Assembly (NCBI GenBank): GCA_946408125.1 | Contig: CAMJQW010000022.1 | Location: forward strand, 1-33,850 | Reading direction: 5' to 3' | DNA length: 33,850 nucleotides | Source: an uncultured Fibrobacter sp. | Lineage (GTDB): Bacteria > Fibrobacterota > Fibrobacteria > Fibrobacterales > Fibrobacteraceae | Part shown: piece after piece, positions 8,032-15,544 of the stretch | Numbering within the stretch: the stretch's first letter is position 1 | How the letters are laid out: every line of letters begins with the position of its first letter | Translations under genes and position numbers: made by a program | The notes under the pieces: model-generated | The model's input: the letters and a program-made list of their open reading frames with translations, nothing else | The model's database searches: none | Told to the model about the DNA's origin: nothing

Positions 8032-8765
8032 TGAAGCAATTCGACGTCATCGTCTGGAGTCACGAAGAGAATCCACAGTTCCCATCCGAACCGCCCTTTA
8101 CCGATCCGGCCCTCGGCTGGTTCTTCGGAAACGACATCAACGCAAGCATCCAGGAAAGCGAAGCGGAATGGATCGTGTTCGCGCACGCATCCGCCAAGGT
8201 GGACCGCACCTTCCTGAACGACCTCGCGCAGGCCATCGAAAGCTTCCCCATGGTCGACGCGTTTGCCCCGCGCATCGCAACCGGCAAAGACGGCAAGTTC
8301 CTCGCAGGCTACCTGCGGAGCGGACGCAAGGGATTCTCGATGATTCCCGATGACTCAAAGCTCCGTTACGTGGCGGCCCCCACCCCCTATGTCGCCGCCT
8401 TCTCGAGACGCATCGTGCGGCTCACCGGCGGATTCGACCGCAGCCTTTCTCCCGCGATGGGGCTTGTGGATTTTTCGCTCCGGATGCTCCATGCCGGCGG
8501 CAAGATGTTCAGTATCCCCTACCTGTGCATCGGGTGTGAAAGCCCGAACGAACTCTTATTGCCTACCGCAAATACCAACTCCAAAGAACTTGGAATTACT
8601 TTGTTCAAAACATTCGGGTTCTTCGGCAGTTTCTCGTTCCTGTTGACCCATCCGGGTTCAATCCGTCCATTATGGAATAATCGGAAAGAGATCAACGAAC
8701 GGCGAAATTCGGCCATTTTGCTCAGCAAATTAAAAGCCGACTATATCAAGGAAATCTCCTGCTAG
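8031..8765 (+). CDS. Glycosyltransferase family 2-like protein, degenerate
   Basis: A 244-residue cytoplasmic-type protein. The C-terminal half shows the GT-A acceptor-side pattern of family 2 enzymes: a GGFD turn near residue 144, then GLVDFSLRMLHAGGKMF, comparable to the usual ED-x-D-x-x-R-x-x-x-x-G block. The expected metal-binding DxD after the first half is replaced by HASAKV, and the N-terminal nucleotide-sugar site is unclear. It may be inactive, metal-independent or a partner subunit. Its ATG overlaps the stop of the PorV-like gene by one base and has no ribosome site, suggesting translational coupling. A real GT2 gene follows after 22 bp. The family call rests on the C-terminal half only. 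Confidence 0.6.
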   Translation: MKQFDVIVWSHEENPQFPSEPPFTDPALGWFFGNDINASIQESEAEWIVFAHASAKVDRTFLNDLAQAIESFPMVDAFAPRIATGKDGKFLAGYLRSGRKGFSMIPDDSKLRYVAAPTPYVAAFSRRIVRLTGGFDRSLSPAMGLVDFSLRMLHAGGKMFSIPYLCIGCESPNELLLPTANTNSKELGITLFKTFGFFGSFSFLLTHPGSIRPLWNNRKEINERRNSAILLSKLKADYIKEISC

Positions 8766-8770
8766 GCGTT

Positions 8771-8781
8771 TTTGCTATATT
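8771..8781 (+). promoter_or_regulatory. Promoter of the GT2 gene
   Basis: TTTTTGCTATATTCA spans 8769-8783. TATATT (8776-8781) is followed by six bases and then the ATG at 8788, the geometry of a leaderless mRNA. No ribosome site is present, and the previous stop codon is only 22 bp upstream, so this is an internal promoter in the cluster. Confidence 0.55.
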
Positions 8782-8787
8782 CAAAAT

Positions 8788-9732
8788 ATGGCCAAAATCT
8801 GTATTGTCCTCGCGACCTACAACGGTGAAAAGTATCTCCCGCAGATGCTCGATTCGCTGTTGGCCCAGACAAGGCCAGCCGACTTTATCGTAGCCGTAGA
8901 CGACGGTTCGAAGGATTCGTCCGTTAAGATTCTACAGGATTACGCGCAAAAGCTTCCGCTCCAGATTCACGCACTTCCGGAGAACTCCGGGCACAGGGCC
9001 GCATTTTCCAAGGCGCTGGAACTGGCACGCACGCAACTCGACGATGACGATTTGATTGCGCTTGCCGACCAGGACGACGTGTGGCTCCCGAAAAAAATCG
9101 AGCTTCTCGAAAATGCGATTCAAGGGAAGTCCCTCGTGTTCGGCGATGCAAGCGTGATTGACAAGGACGGAAAGACTGTTGCCGAATCATGGCGCGAAAT
9201 GGAAAGGCTCCCCAAGCACCTTTCCGTTAAGGCGCTCCTTACCGGATTTACGAACGTGACCGGATGCATGGCGCTGTTCAAGGCGGGGCTCCTCGAAAGC
9301 GCCCTGCCCATACCCGAAGGCGTCCCCGTACACGACCAGTGGATTACGCTGTGCGCCGCAATGCGCGGCGGATACACGCATATCGACGAAGCCGTCATTC
9401 AATACCGCATCCACGGCGGGAACGCCATCGGAGATGCCGACAGCCACGCCTGGAGCGAAAAACTGCGTACCAACTTGCAATGGGCAAAGACCGTCAGGCA
9501 ATCCTCCATATATGACGCGCTGGACCAGGACCAAAAGGATTTCCTGGACGGCTACATCTCCTATATGGAAGCGCGGTTCCAAAGCGCCCTGCTCCCTGGA
9601 CGCCTGCCATGGCTCGTCCGGAATTCGGATTTCATCAACCCGCACGTACACGGGATTCTTGCGCACCTCGCCCATGCCGCTTTCGGCGCCGTGGGCGTCA
9701 AGTTCGCCACACGCTTTTTCGGGAAAAGATGA
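8788..9732 (+). CDS. Glycosyltransferase family 2
   Basis: A 314-residue GT-A enzyme expected to move a sugar from a nucleotide-sugar onto a glycan. The N-terminus carries the family 2 opening (ICIVLATYNGEKYLPQMLDS). The VDDGSKDSS segment at about 37-45 and the ADQDDVW metal-binding motif near residue 92 are intact. This is the layout of rhamnosyltransferase-like and capsule or O-antigen glycosyltransferases, but donor and acceptor cannot be told from sequence. The ATG at 8788 is the only start before the domain. The end overlaps the start of the Wzi-like gene (ATGATGA), so the two are co-translated. Together with the neighbours this supports a role in surface polysaccharide synthesis. Confidence 0.88.
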   Translation: MAKICIVLATYNGEKYLPQMLDSLLAQTRPADFIVAVDDGSKDSSVKILQDYAQKLPLQIHALPENSGHRAAFSKALELARTQLDDDDLIALADQDDVWLPKKIELLENAIQGKSLVFGDASVIDKDGKTVAESWREMERLPKHLSVKALLTGFTNVTGCMALFKAGLLESALPIPEGVPVHDQWITLCAAMRGGYTHIDEAVIQYRIHGGNAIGDADSHAWSEKLRTNLQWAKTVRQSSIYDALDQDQKDFLDGYISYMEARFQSALLPGRLPWLVRNSDFINPHVHGILAHLAHAAFGAVGVKFATRFFGKR

Positions 9733-11156
9733 TGAAACGACTCGCCACAACCGCAATCCTTTCGTGCGCCATCGCCACAAGCGCTTTCGCCCGTAACGCG
9801 GGCGACCCTACGGAGACGCATTTCGCCTTCGTGGATACCGCCAAGAATTACGAACTGAACATCCGCGGACAGCTTGTCGATTCCGTCGCGATGACGAACC
9901 TCTCGAATGCGCCGACGCACTACGACAACTCCATGTCCGTGCGGCTGTTCCTCGACGGGCAATTCACGAGCGCGCTTCATTTTGACGCCCGCGTCAAGGT
10001 AAGCACGGACTACACGAACAGGGACATCGCGTTCAACTACTACACGCCCATCGAGGGAATCCCGTTCAACAAGCAGAGCGAGAACAAGCGCACCTGGGAC
10101 ATCTTCGCCGCCAACGTGAACTACCAGCTCAAGCCGGTATTGCTCATGGCGGGCTTTGACTACCTCGAATGGGGCCCCGCACGCCGCAACCACGTCATCT
10201 TGCGCGGTGAATCCAACATTTACCGCCCATGGCAGGACAGCAGCAGCCGCATATTCGATCCGGCCCCCACGCCGTATTTCGGTTACCAATTCGCCATCGG
10301 CCCCGTAACGTACACGCAGTATGCTGCAAAGTTGTTCGAAAAGAAGAATGCGGGCAAGTACATGCATGCGCACCGCCTCGACTTCGCGCTCCCCAAGAAT
10401 ATCACGCTCGGGCTATCCGAAACGTCCATCTACGGGACAACGACTGAAAATATTCCGAACCCCAACGAAGACGCCGACAGTTCCGGACGCGAATTCGAAT
10501 GGTCATACGTCATCCCGTTCATCCCCTACCTTTTCGAAGAGCACCTGCTGGGCGACCAGGACAACATCTCGCTCGCGTTCGACCTGAGCGTAAAGACGAT
10601 TCCGCACTGGGAATTCTACGGCGAGCTCCTGTGGGACGACATGAAGTCCCCCACAAGCATGTTCGATGACGGCTGGTGGGGCAACAAGTGGGCCGCATCC
10701 GTCGGCATCGCCCGCGACAGCCTGAAGTTCATCAACTGCATGTGGGACTGGTTCATCGAATACACGCGTGTAGAACCCTGGGTGTACACGCACCACAAGG
10801 GCGGCGGCTACACCTACCGCAGCTATGCGCAGAGCCTCGGTAGCGATCTCGGCCCGAACAGCCAGGAAATCCACGCCGAGCTGAGTTCCACCTTCTCGTT
10901 CGTGAAGGCAACCCTTTCGGCGGGTACGGTCGCGAAGGATACCGCTTTCGGCGGAAACATCACCGACATCCACGGTCCCGAAGATGCGACCGACAAGAAG
11001 TTCCTGAGCAGCAAGACGACGCTCAACTACACCGAACTCGGCGGAGCCATCAACGTGGCCCCGTGGAGCTGGCTCAGTTTTCGCACGGGATACACGAGGT
11101 TCTTCGGCGATTACGAAGGCTTCCGCGCGACAGCGACCGGAAGCGTGCAATGGTAA
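9729..11156 (+). CDS. Wzi-like capsule assembly outer-membrane protein
   Basis: A 475-residue predicted outer-membrane beta-barrel with a signal peptide (cleavage near 21, AFA-RN). It has the landmarks of the Wzi/capsule-assembly family: a WGPARRNHVILRG segment in the first half and a later FIEYTRVEPWVYTHH...GSDLGPNSQEIH block. Wzi in Escherichia coli is a lectin-like barrel that holds group 1 capsule to the cell surface, and relatives occur widely in Bacteroidota. Two adjacent ATGs (9729, 9732) could start it; both overlap the GT2 stop, and GGGAAAAG upstream may serve as ribosome site. It is the last gene of the plus-strand cluster and converges on the EIIA gene with only 13 bp between stops and no visible terminator. 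Confidence 0.8.
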   Translation: MMKRLATTAILSCAIATSAFARNAGDPTETHFAFVDTAKNYELNIRGQLVDSVAMTNLSNAPTHYDNSMSVRLFLDGQFTSALHFDARVKVSTDYTNRDIAFNYYTPIEGIPFNKQSENKRTWDIFAANVNYQLKPVLLMAGFDYLEWGPARRNHVILRGESNIYRPWQDSSSRIFDPAPTPYFGYQFAIGPVTYTQYAAKLFEKKNAGKYMHAHRLDFALPKNITLGLSETSIYGTTTENIPNPNEDADSSGREFEWSYVIPFIPYLFEEHLLGDQDNISLAFDLSVKTIPHWEFYGELLWDDMKSPTSMFDDGWWGNKWAASVGIARDSLKFINCMWDWFIEYTRVEPWVYTHHKGGGYTYRSYAQSLGSDLGPNSQEIHAELSSTFSFVKATLSAGTVAKDTAFGGNITDIHGPEDATDKKFLSSKTTLNYTELGGAINVAPWSWLSFRTGYTRFFGDYEGFRATATGSVQW

Positions 11157-11169
11157 ATTACAGCAATAA

Positions 11170-11604
11170 CTAGAAGAGCGCCTTCAGTTCCTCTTCGCTC
11201 GTCGCGGCGAGGGCGCGCTTTTTCCAATCGGCATCGAGCAACTTCTTCGCGACCCCCGCAATGGCGAGAGTATGCGCCGTAGCCGATTCCGCGGGCGAAA
11301 GCAAGACGCACAGGAACTGCCCGAGTTCGTCACCGCTCGTCTTGATTCCCGAAAAACCATGCGGACAAACCGAGAAAGACATGAGCGGTTCAGGAAGGCC
11401 AAGAATCCTCGCATGAGGCAGCAGGAGGCCCTGCCCCATGTAGATTCCCTGATCAATACGTTGCTTGAGGCTATCCCATACCGCCAGGGCGTCAAAGGGA
11501 TGCCCCGCATGCACGAGGGCATCGTACGCGAGCCCGAGCGCACGGGCAAACGTTTCCGGCTGCGGACAGAGGCGGACATGGCATGGGACGAGACTCATGT
11601 GCAC
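11170..11604 (-). CDS. Lone PTS EIIA (fructose/nitrogen type) domain protein
   Basis: A 144-residue single-domain protein of the PTS EIIA type 2 fold, the phosphate-accepting domain of fructose/mannitol transporters and of regulatory EIIA-Ntr. The key block GIYMGQGLLLPHAR ends with the phosphorylatable His64 in PHAR, preceded by a LKQR segment matching the family's RE motif. No EI, HPr, EIIB or EIIC gene is in view, so a regulatory role is more likely than sugar uptake. The frame starts with GTG at 11604; an ATG two codons later (11598) is an equally likely start. It begins 8 nt after the stop of the kinase gene, so the two probably share an mRNA. Confidence 0.8.
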   Translation of the reverse strand: MHMSLVPCHVRLCPQPETFARALGLAYDALVHAGHPFDALAVWDSLKQRIDQGIYMGQGLLLPHARILGLPEPLMSFSVCPHGFSGIKTSGDELGQFLCVLLSPAESATAHTLAIAGVAKKLLDADWKKRALAATSEEELKALF

Positions 11605-11612
11605 CGTATCGC

Positions 11613-12626
11613 CTACGAGAGCGCCTTTTCCATGAATTCGATAGCTTCAGGTTCGGTCGCCTTTACAATCTTCTTGAATTCGCCGAACAACGCGAGAAGC
11701 TGCTTTTTACCGGGCTCGATGTATTTTTCGAACTTCTGGATACCCTTGACCTTGCTCAAGAAGCAGTACGCACCAAGCGCCTGCATCAAGCGCTGCAAGC
11801 TAGCATGGATAAAGCTATCCCAAGCGTCTTCTTTGGTATAGGCCTGAACGCGCTTGTTCTGCATGCGCCAATATTCAAAAAAGTCCTTAATCATTTCAAC
11901 CGGCAAGCAGACATACGGATCCCACAGGAGGCTCGCGATGTCGTAGAAAGCAGATCCACGGCGTGCACCCTGAAAATCGACAAAGGCGATTTCGGAATTC
12001 GGGCGGACCATGATGTTCTGGCTCTGGAAGTCGCGGTGCATCAAAACCTTCGGCTGTGCATCTACAGCCACGGCCAGAAGCGAGAAGCAATTGCGCACGC
12101 TCTGCGGAATTTCCTTGATACCCTTGTAACCCATCAGATAATTTTCAGTAAAGTAATCCGTTTCCCACTTGAGTGCAGCGAAATCGAAGCGCCTAATCCA
12201 GAGTTCCGTGTGGGAACTGAAAATCGACTGGCTAGCCTCCTGCCACTTGACAAGGGCGTCGATGACCGTCGGGTAGATGATGCGTTCGTTGCCGGAGCGG
12301 TGCTGCGGGTCGACAGGCAACACTTCGTCGAGGAGGCAACGCTTGCCAAGGTCTTCTTGCAGAATCTGGCAGGCACCTTCATCGACCGCAAACACGCGGG
12401 GCACCGGGAGATTGTAGTCCCTGAACGTCTTGGAATATTCGATAAAATGCCTGAAATCTTCGTTGACTTCGGAGCTAATCTGCAATACGCAGGACTTGGC
12501 ACCTTCGGAAATGCGGAAATACTGACGGCCCGAACCGGCACCGGCAATAGGAGTCATTTCATAGTTGACAAAGCCACGGGACTTCAGGTAAGACTGGATA
12601 ACAGGGGAAACAATTTCATTACTCAT
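11613..12626 (-). CDS. Aminoglycoside phosphotransferase-family sugar kinase (AmgK-like)
   Basis: A 337-residue kinase of the APH/choline kinase fold. The catalytic loop MHRDFQSQNIMV gives Asp199 and Asn204. The metal-binding VDFQGARRG (Asp217) follows, then a YDIASLLWDPYV segment characteristic of AmgK, the anomeric kinase for cell-wall sugars (N-acetylmuramate/N-acetylglucosamine) in peptidoglycan recycling. The N-terminal nucleotide loop is at about 28-37 (AGAGSGRQYF). The frame is open upstream to 12698, but ATG 12626 is chosen because TATATT lies 7 nt before it and family alignment begins there. The usual partner nucleotidyltransferase MurU is not adjacent, so the substrate is an inference. 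EIIA follows 8 nt downstream. Confidence 0.82.
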   Translation of the reverse strand: MSNEIVSPVIQSYLKSRGFVNYEMTPIAGAGSGRQYFRISEGAKSCVLQISSEVNEDFRHFIEYSKTFRDYNLPVPRVFAVDEGACQILQEDLGKRCLLDEVLPVDPQHRSGNERIIYPTVIDALVKWQEASQSIFSSHTELWIRRFDFAALKWETDYFTENYLMGYKGIKEIPQSVRNCFSLLAVAVDAQPKVLMHRDFQSQNIMVRPNSEIAFVDFQGARRGSAFYDIASLLWDPYVCLPVEMIKDFFEYWRMQNKRVQAYTKEDAWDSFIHASLQRLMQALGAYCFLSKVKGIQKFEKYIEPGKKQLLALFGEFKKIVKATEPEAIEFMEKALS

Positions 12627-12633
12627 GTTTTTC

Positions 12634-12639
12634 AATATA
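12634..12639 (-). promoter_or_regulatory. Promoter of the AmgK-like kinase gene
   Basis: TATATT on the minus strand, preceded by TTTAC, seven bases (GAAAAAC) before the ATG at 12626. It lies in the 43-bp gap after the YejB-type gene. No ribosome site is present, so a leaderless mRNA is predicted. Confidence 0.5.
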
Positions 12640-12669
12640 GTAAATAAAAAAATTAAAGACCAACGACGA

Positions 12670-13686
12670 CTACGAGAACTTGATGCGAGGGTCAACAAGC
12701 GTGTAGAGGATATCGCTGAAGAGGCGGCCCACCATCGCCATGAGGCTACTCAGGAAGATAATTCCCATGACCACGTTGTAGTCACGGTTCACCATGGAGT
12801 TGTAATAGAGCAGGCCCATGCCGTCAATATCGAAGACCTTTTCAATCAGGAGCGCCCCCGCAAACATCAGGGTACAGATTTCGGAAAGGCGGGTGGCAAT
12901 CGGGATGAGCGCGTTACGGAGCGCATGGCGCACGAGCGCCTGGTTGAAGCTCATACCTTTGGCTAAGGCGGTACGCATGTAATCCTTCCCCAGTTCCTCG
13001 AGAGCGGAATTCTTCATGAGGAAGGTCAGGAACGCGAACTCGCTGATCATGTAACAGAAAATCGGAAGGACCAGGTGATGGCCCAGGTCCGCAATCTTCC
13101 CGAAGAATGAGAAATCCTCGAAGTCATCGCTCGTGAGGCCGCCCAGCGGGAAGATATCGAGGTATGAACCGCCCGCGAGGAAAATGATGAGCAAAATGCC
13201 GAGCGCGTATCCAGGCATCACGTAGCCCGAGAAAATCACGCCGGAACTGAGGGAATCAAGCTTGCTCCCGTGATGAACCGCCTTCCAGAGGCCAAGCGGG
13301 ATACAGACAAGGTAACTCAGGAAGAACGAAGTGATACCGAAGAACAGCGAAATCGGGAAACGGCTCACGATAACATCCCAGACCGGGAGGCCGTAGGTGT
13401 AGCTCGAGCCCAGATCGAGGTGCAGAACGTTCCAGAGCCAGGTCAGATAGCGCTTCCAGGCCGGCTGGTCAAAACCGAAGTACGCCTGGATTTGGGCTAT
13501 CTGGTCTGGCGAGAGCGCCTTGGAGGCATCTACCCCGCCCTTCATGGCGGCGGCCTGCTGCGCCCGCGAAATCATCTCCTCCACGGGGCCGCCCGGCAAC
13601 AGCTGGATAAGCACGAAGCACACCAGCGAAATCCCGATGAGCGTCGGGATCATCAAAAGCAGGCGGCGGAGGATATACGAGCGCAT
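12670..13686 (-). CDS. ABC transporter permease, YejB/DppB type
   Basis: A 338-residue inner-membrane permease of the oligopeptide family. It opens with RRLLLMIPTLIGISLVCF (first membrane helix) and the PGGPVEEMI motif typical of the YejB branch, which in E. coli takes up microcin C and peptides. Further helices and the ABC-interaction loop (EELGKDYMRTALAKGMS) are present, and the C-terminus DILYTLVDPRIKFS is intact. A working importer would need a second permease (YejE), an ATPase (YejF) and a binding protein (YejA), none of which is nearby. The ATG immediately follows the dapB stop (TAAATG), so it is expressed with dapB. The cargo is unknown. Confidence 0.87.
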   Translation of the reverse strand: MRSYILRRLLLMIPTLIGISLVCFVLIQLLPGGPVEEMISRAQQAAAMKGGVDASKALSPDQIAQIQAYFGFDQPAWKRYLTWLWNVLHLDLGSSYTYGLPVWDVIVSRFPISLFFGITSFFLSYLVCIPLGLWKAVHHGSKLDSLSSGVIFSGYVMPGYALGILLIIFLAGGSYLDIFPLGGLTSDDFEDFSFFGKIADLGHHLVLPIFCYMISEFAFLTFLMKNSALEELGKDYMRTALAKGMSFNQALVRHALRNALIPIATRLSEICTLMFAGALLIEKVFDIDGMGLLYYNSMVNRDYNVVMGIIFLSSLMAMVGRLFSDILYTLVDPRIKFS

Positions 13687-14517
13687 TTACCTCATCTTTC
13701 CGGAGCGGAGGACGTCCATCATGTTGAAGGGTTTGGCGGTACCGGCGGCAATCTGCTCGGCGAGGAAATTCACGGCGTCAACGGTGCCCTCGGCATAAAT
13801 CTGTCGACCGCAAACATTGTGCTGGAACTCGAAATGGACGGTGCCGTCGGCGCTGTCGAGGCTGTAGGTGTGGAAGGCGTGACCGCCGAGGTACTGTTCG
13901 GGCACGTGCATGCGTTCCATCTGTTCCTTTTCGTCACGCACCTTCTCGATGTCGTCCGGCGTATAGGCGAAGCCCATCTTCTGGAAGCTTCCCACGACGG
14001 CACGGGCCGTACCGCTCGTATCGGCCTTGGTCTTCTGGTGGCTTTCCACCACGGAAAGCTTGTAGCCGTCGAATGCCGACGGGAATTCGTTCGCGAGGAA
14101 CTCGATCATCGTCTGGAAAGCGACAATCTGCTTCGCCATGTTCGGGGCGATGACGCTCGGGTGGTTCGCTTCGGCGACAAGGCGGGCCAGCGCCTCGCGG
14201 TCACCACCGGTGGTACCCATCACGAAGGGAATCTTGTGCTTCACGTAGAACGCGGCATTGTCGTTCACGGCTGTCGGGTGCGTATAGTCGATGCAGATCA
14301 GGTCCGGATACTTCGCGAGCACTTCGCCGATGCGCTCTTCGCGATTGGAGGGCTTCAAAAGCTGAATCGTCCTACCGGCAACGACAGACTCGTTTTCGAC
14401 AATGATTTCACCCGTCAGGGAATACGGGACAAGTTCCAAACCGCGGGCAACGCAAGTTTCGGCCACGACTCGGCCCATATTGCCCGGAATACCATTAACC
14501 ATTACCTTTACAGACAT
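13687..14517 (-). CDS. dapB: 4-hydroxy-tetrahydrodipicolinate reductase, plant-type DapB
   Basis: A 276-residue NAD(P)H-dependent reductase in the diaminopimelate/lysine pathway, converting hydroxy-tetrahydrodipicolinate to tetrahydrodipicolinate. The N-terminal nucleotide-binding motif is NGIPGNMG (8-15). The MGTTGGDRE segment and the substrate-binding ESHQKTKADTSGTA block (about residue 158) are clear. The sequence style (NGIPGNMG, SHQKTKAD) matches the plant/chlamydial branch rather than the short enterobacterial enzyme. The ATG at 14517 has a TAGGAG ribosome site. Upstream is a pseudouridine synthase (51-bp gap) and downstream the YejB-type permease begins directly. The leader is too short for a lysine riboswitch. 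Confidence 0.95.
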   Translation of the reverse strand: MSVKVMVNGIPGNMGRVVAETCVARGLELVPYSLTGEIIVENESVVAGRTIQLLKPSNREERIGEVLAKYPDLICIDYTHPTAVNDNAAFYVKHKIPFVMGTTGGDREALARLVAEANHPSVIAPNMAKQIVAFQTMIEFLANEFPSAFDGYKLSVVESHQKTKADTSGTARAVVGSFQKMGFAYTPDDIEKVRDEKEQMERMHVPEQYLGGHAFHTYSLDSADGTVHFEFQHNVCGRQIYAEGTVDAVNFLAEQIAAGTAKPFNMMDVLRSGKMR

Positions 14518-14540
14518 AACATCTCCTAGTTTTGAAAAAC

Positions 14541-14546
14541 AAGATA
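14541..14546 (-). promoter_or_regulatory. Possible dapB promoter (-10 element)
   Basis: TATCTT followed by G on the minus strand, in the 51-bp gap between the pseudouridine synthase gene and dapB. It gives a leader of about 17 nt carrying the TAGGAG ribosome site. Read-through from the upstream gene is also possible. Confidence 0.4.
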
Positions 14547-14568
14547 GAATTTTTTAGAAAACAACTCT

Positions 14569-15528
14569 TTATCCGTCCACAAAGGACTTCATCTCTTCGG
14601 AGTATTCCGTACTGACGAACGTACGCGGCTCCTTCCAGTAAGGCAACTGGATTTCGGCCTTGTAGGCGTAAAGCATCTGGCTATGCGCACCGAGCACCGA
14701 GAAATCGGCCTCGTCGAGACCGCCGCCACGGGCCATCTTCTCGTAATAGATTCCGCCGTGGCTGTAGAGCCTGTCGCCCACAATCGGGAACCCGAGTTCG
14801 GCGAGGTGCGCACGGATCTGGTGCTTACGTCCCGTAATCAGCTCGGCTTCCAGCACGGAATACGTCTTGCCATCCCGCACGACCTCGCGGAGCTTGCGGA
14901 AAATGGTACGGCATTCCTTGCCGCCTTCCATGCGGTGCATGCGCAAGCGGAGCGGGTCATCCGGATTTTCGCGCAAGGGGAAATCGCATGGGGTCTCCCC
15001 TTCGGGGAAAGACCCCTCCACAATAGCCAAATAAAACTTGCGCAGCAAAATCCGGTCAAGGTTCTTCTGGAAACGCGCAGCCGTCTCCGCATACTTCGCA
15101 AAGAGCATGAGTCCGCCCGTATCGCGGTCGAGGCGGTGCATCGGAGTTGCCGTCTCGCAATCCGTCGCGCGACGCACGATTGCCGCAAAAGTGTTGTAGA
15201 AAATCCGGCCCGTATGGTGGACAGGCGTGCCCGCGGGCTTCGCCACCACCAGGAATTCCTCGTCCTCGAAAACGATGGAGAAATCCGTCGGCACCTCGGG
15301 TTCGGTGTAGTTTTCCACGTGATAGACGACCTTGTCGTTCTTGAAGGCGACCGTATCGACGCCGGCCACTTCGCCATTGACCGTCACGAGGCCGCGGCTG
15401 AGGCGATCAATCCAATCTTCACGGCTGTGGTAGGTAAAGCGTTCGCACAGGGAATCGAGCAGGAGGCGTCCGTGCTGTTCCGGACGGACGACACTCTCGA
15501 AGTACATATCGCTGGGAGCTTTCGACAT
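14569..15528 (-). CDS. RluA-family pseudouridine synthase
   Basis: A 319-residue enzyme that isomerises uridine to pseudouridine in rRNA or tRNA. The catalytic motif HRLDRDTGG is at 131-139 with Asp134 as the nucleophile, preceded by VVAKPAGTPVHHTGR. An S4-like segment lies near 36-60. The later RKHQIRAHLAELGFPIVGDRLY block is typical of the RluA branch. The exact target site cannot be assigned; RluC, RluD and TruC-type enzymes share these motifs. ATG 15528 is chosen because it lies 16 nt after the stop of the DUF2914 gene; an alternative ATG at 15567 would overlap that gene by 23 bp and add 13 unconserved residues. Confidence 0.9.
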   Translation of the reverse strand: MSKAPSDMYFESVVRPEQHGRLLLDSLCERFTYHSREDWIDRLSRGLVTVNGEVAGVDTVAFKNDKVVYHVENYTEPEVPTDFSIVFEDEEFLVVAKPAGTPVHHTGRIFYNTFAAIVRRATDCETATPMHRLDRDTGGLMLFAKYAETAARFQKNLDRILLRKFYLAIVEGSFPEGETPCDFPLRENPDDPLRLRMHRMEGGKECRTIFRKLREVVRDGKTYSVLEAELITGRKHQIRAHLAELGFPIVGDRLYSHGGIYYEKMARGGGLDEADFSVLGAHSQMLYAYKAEIQLPYWKEPRTFVSTEYSEEMKSFVDG

Positions 15529-15544
15529 CAAGCGCGTCCCGAAA

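Noticed and set aside
7018..11156. A complete capsule biosynthesis locus
   Set aside because: There is no Wzx, Wzy, Wza/Wzc or nucleotide-sugar synthesis gene; only two glycosyltransferase-type genes and two barrels are present.
14518..14568. Lysine riboswitch before dapB
   Set aside because: The gap is only 51 bp and most of it is promoter and ribosome site; a lysine riboswitch needs about 170 nt.
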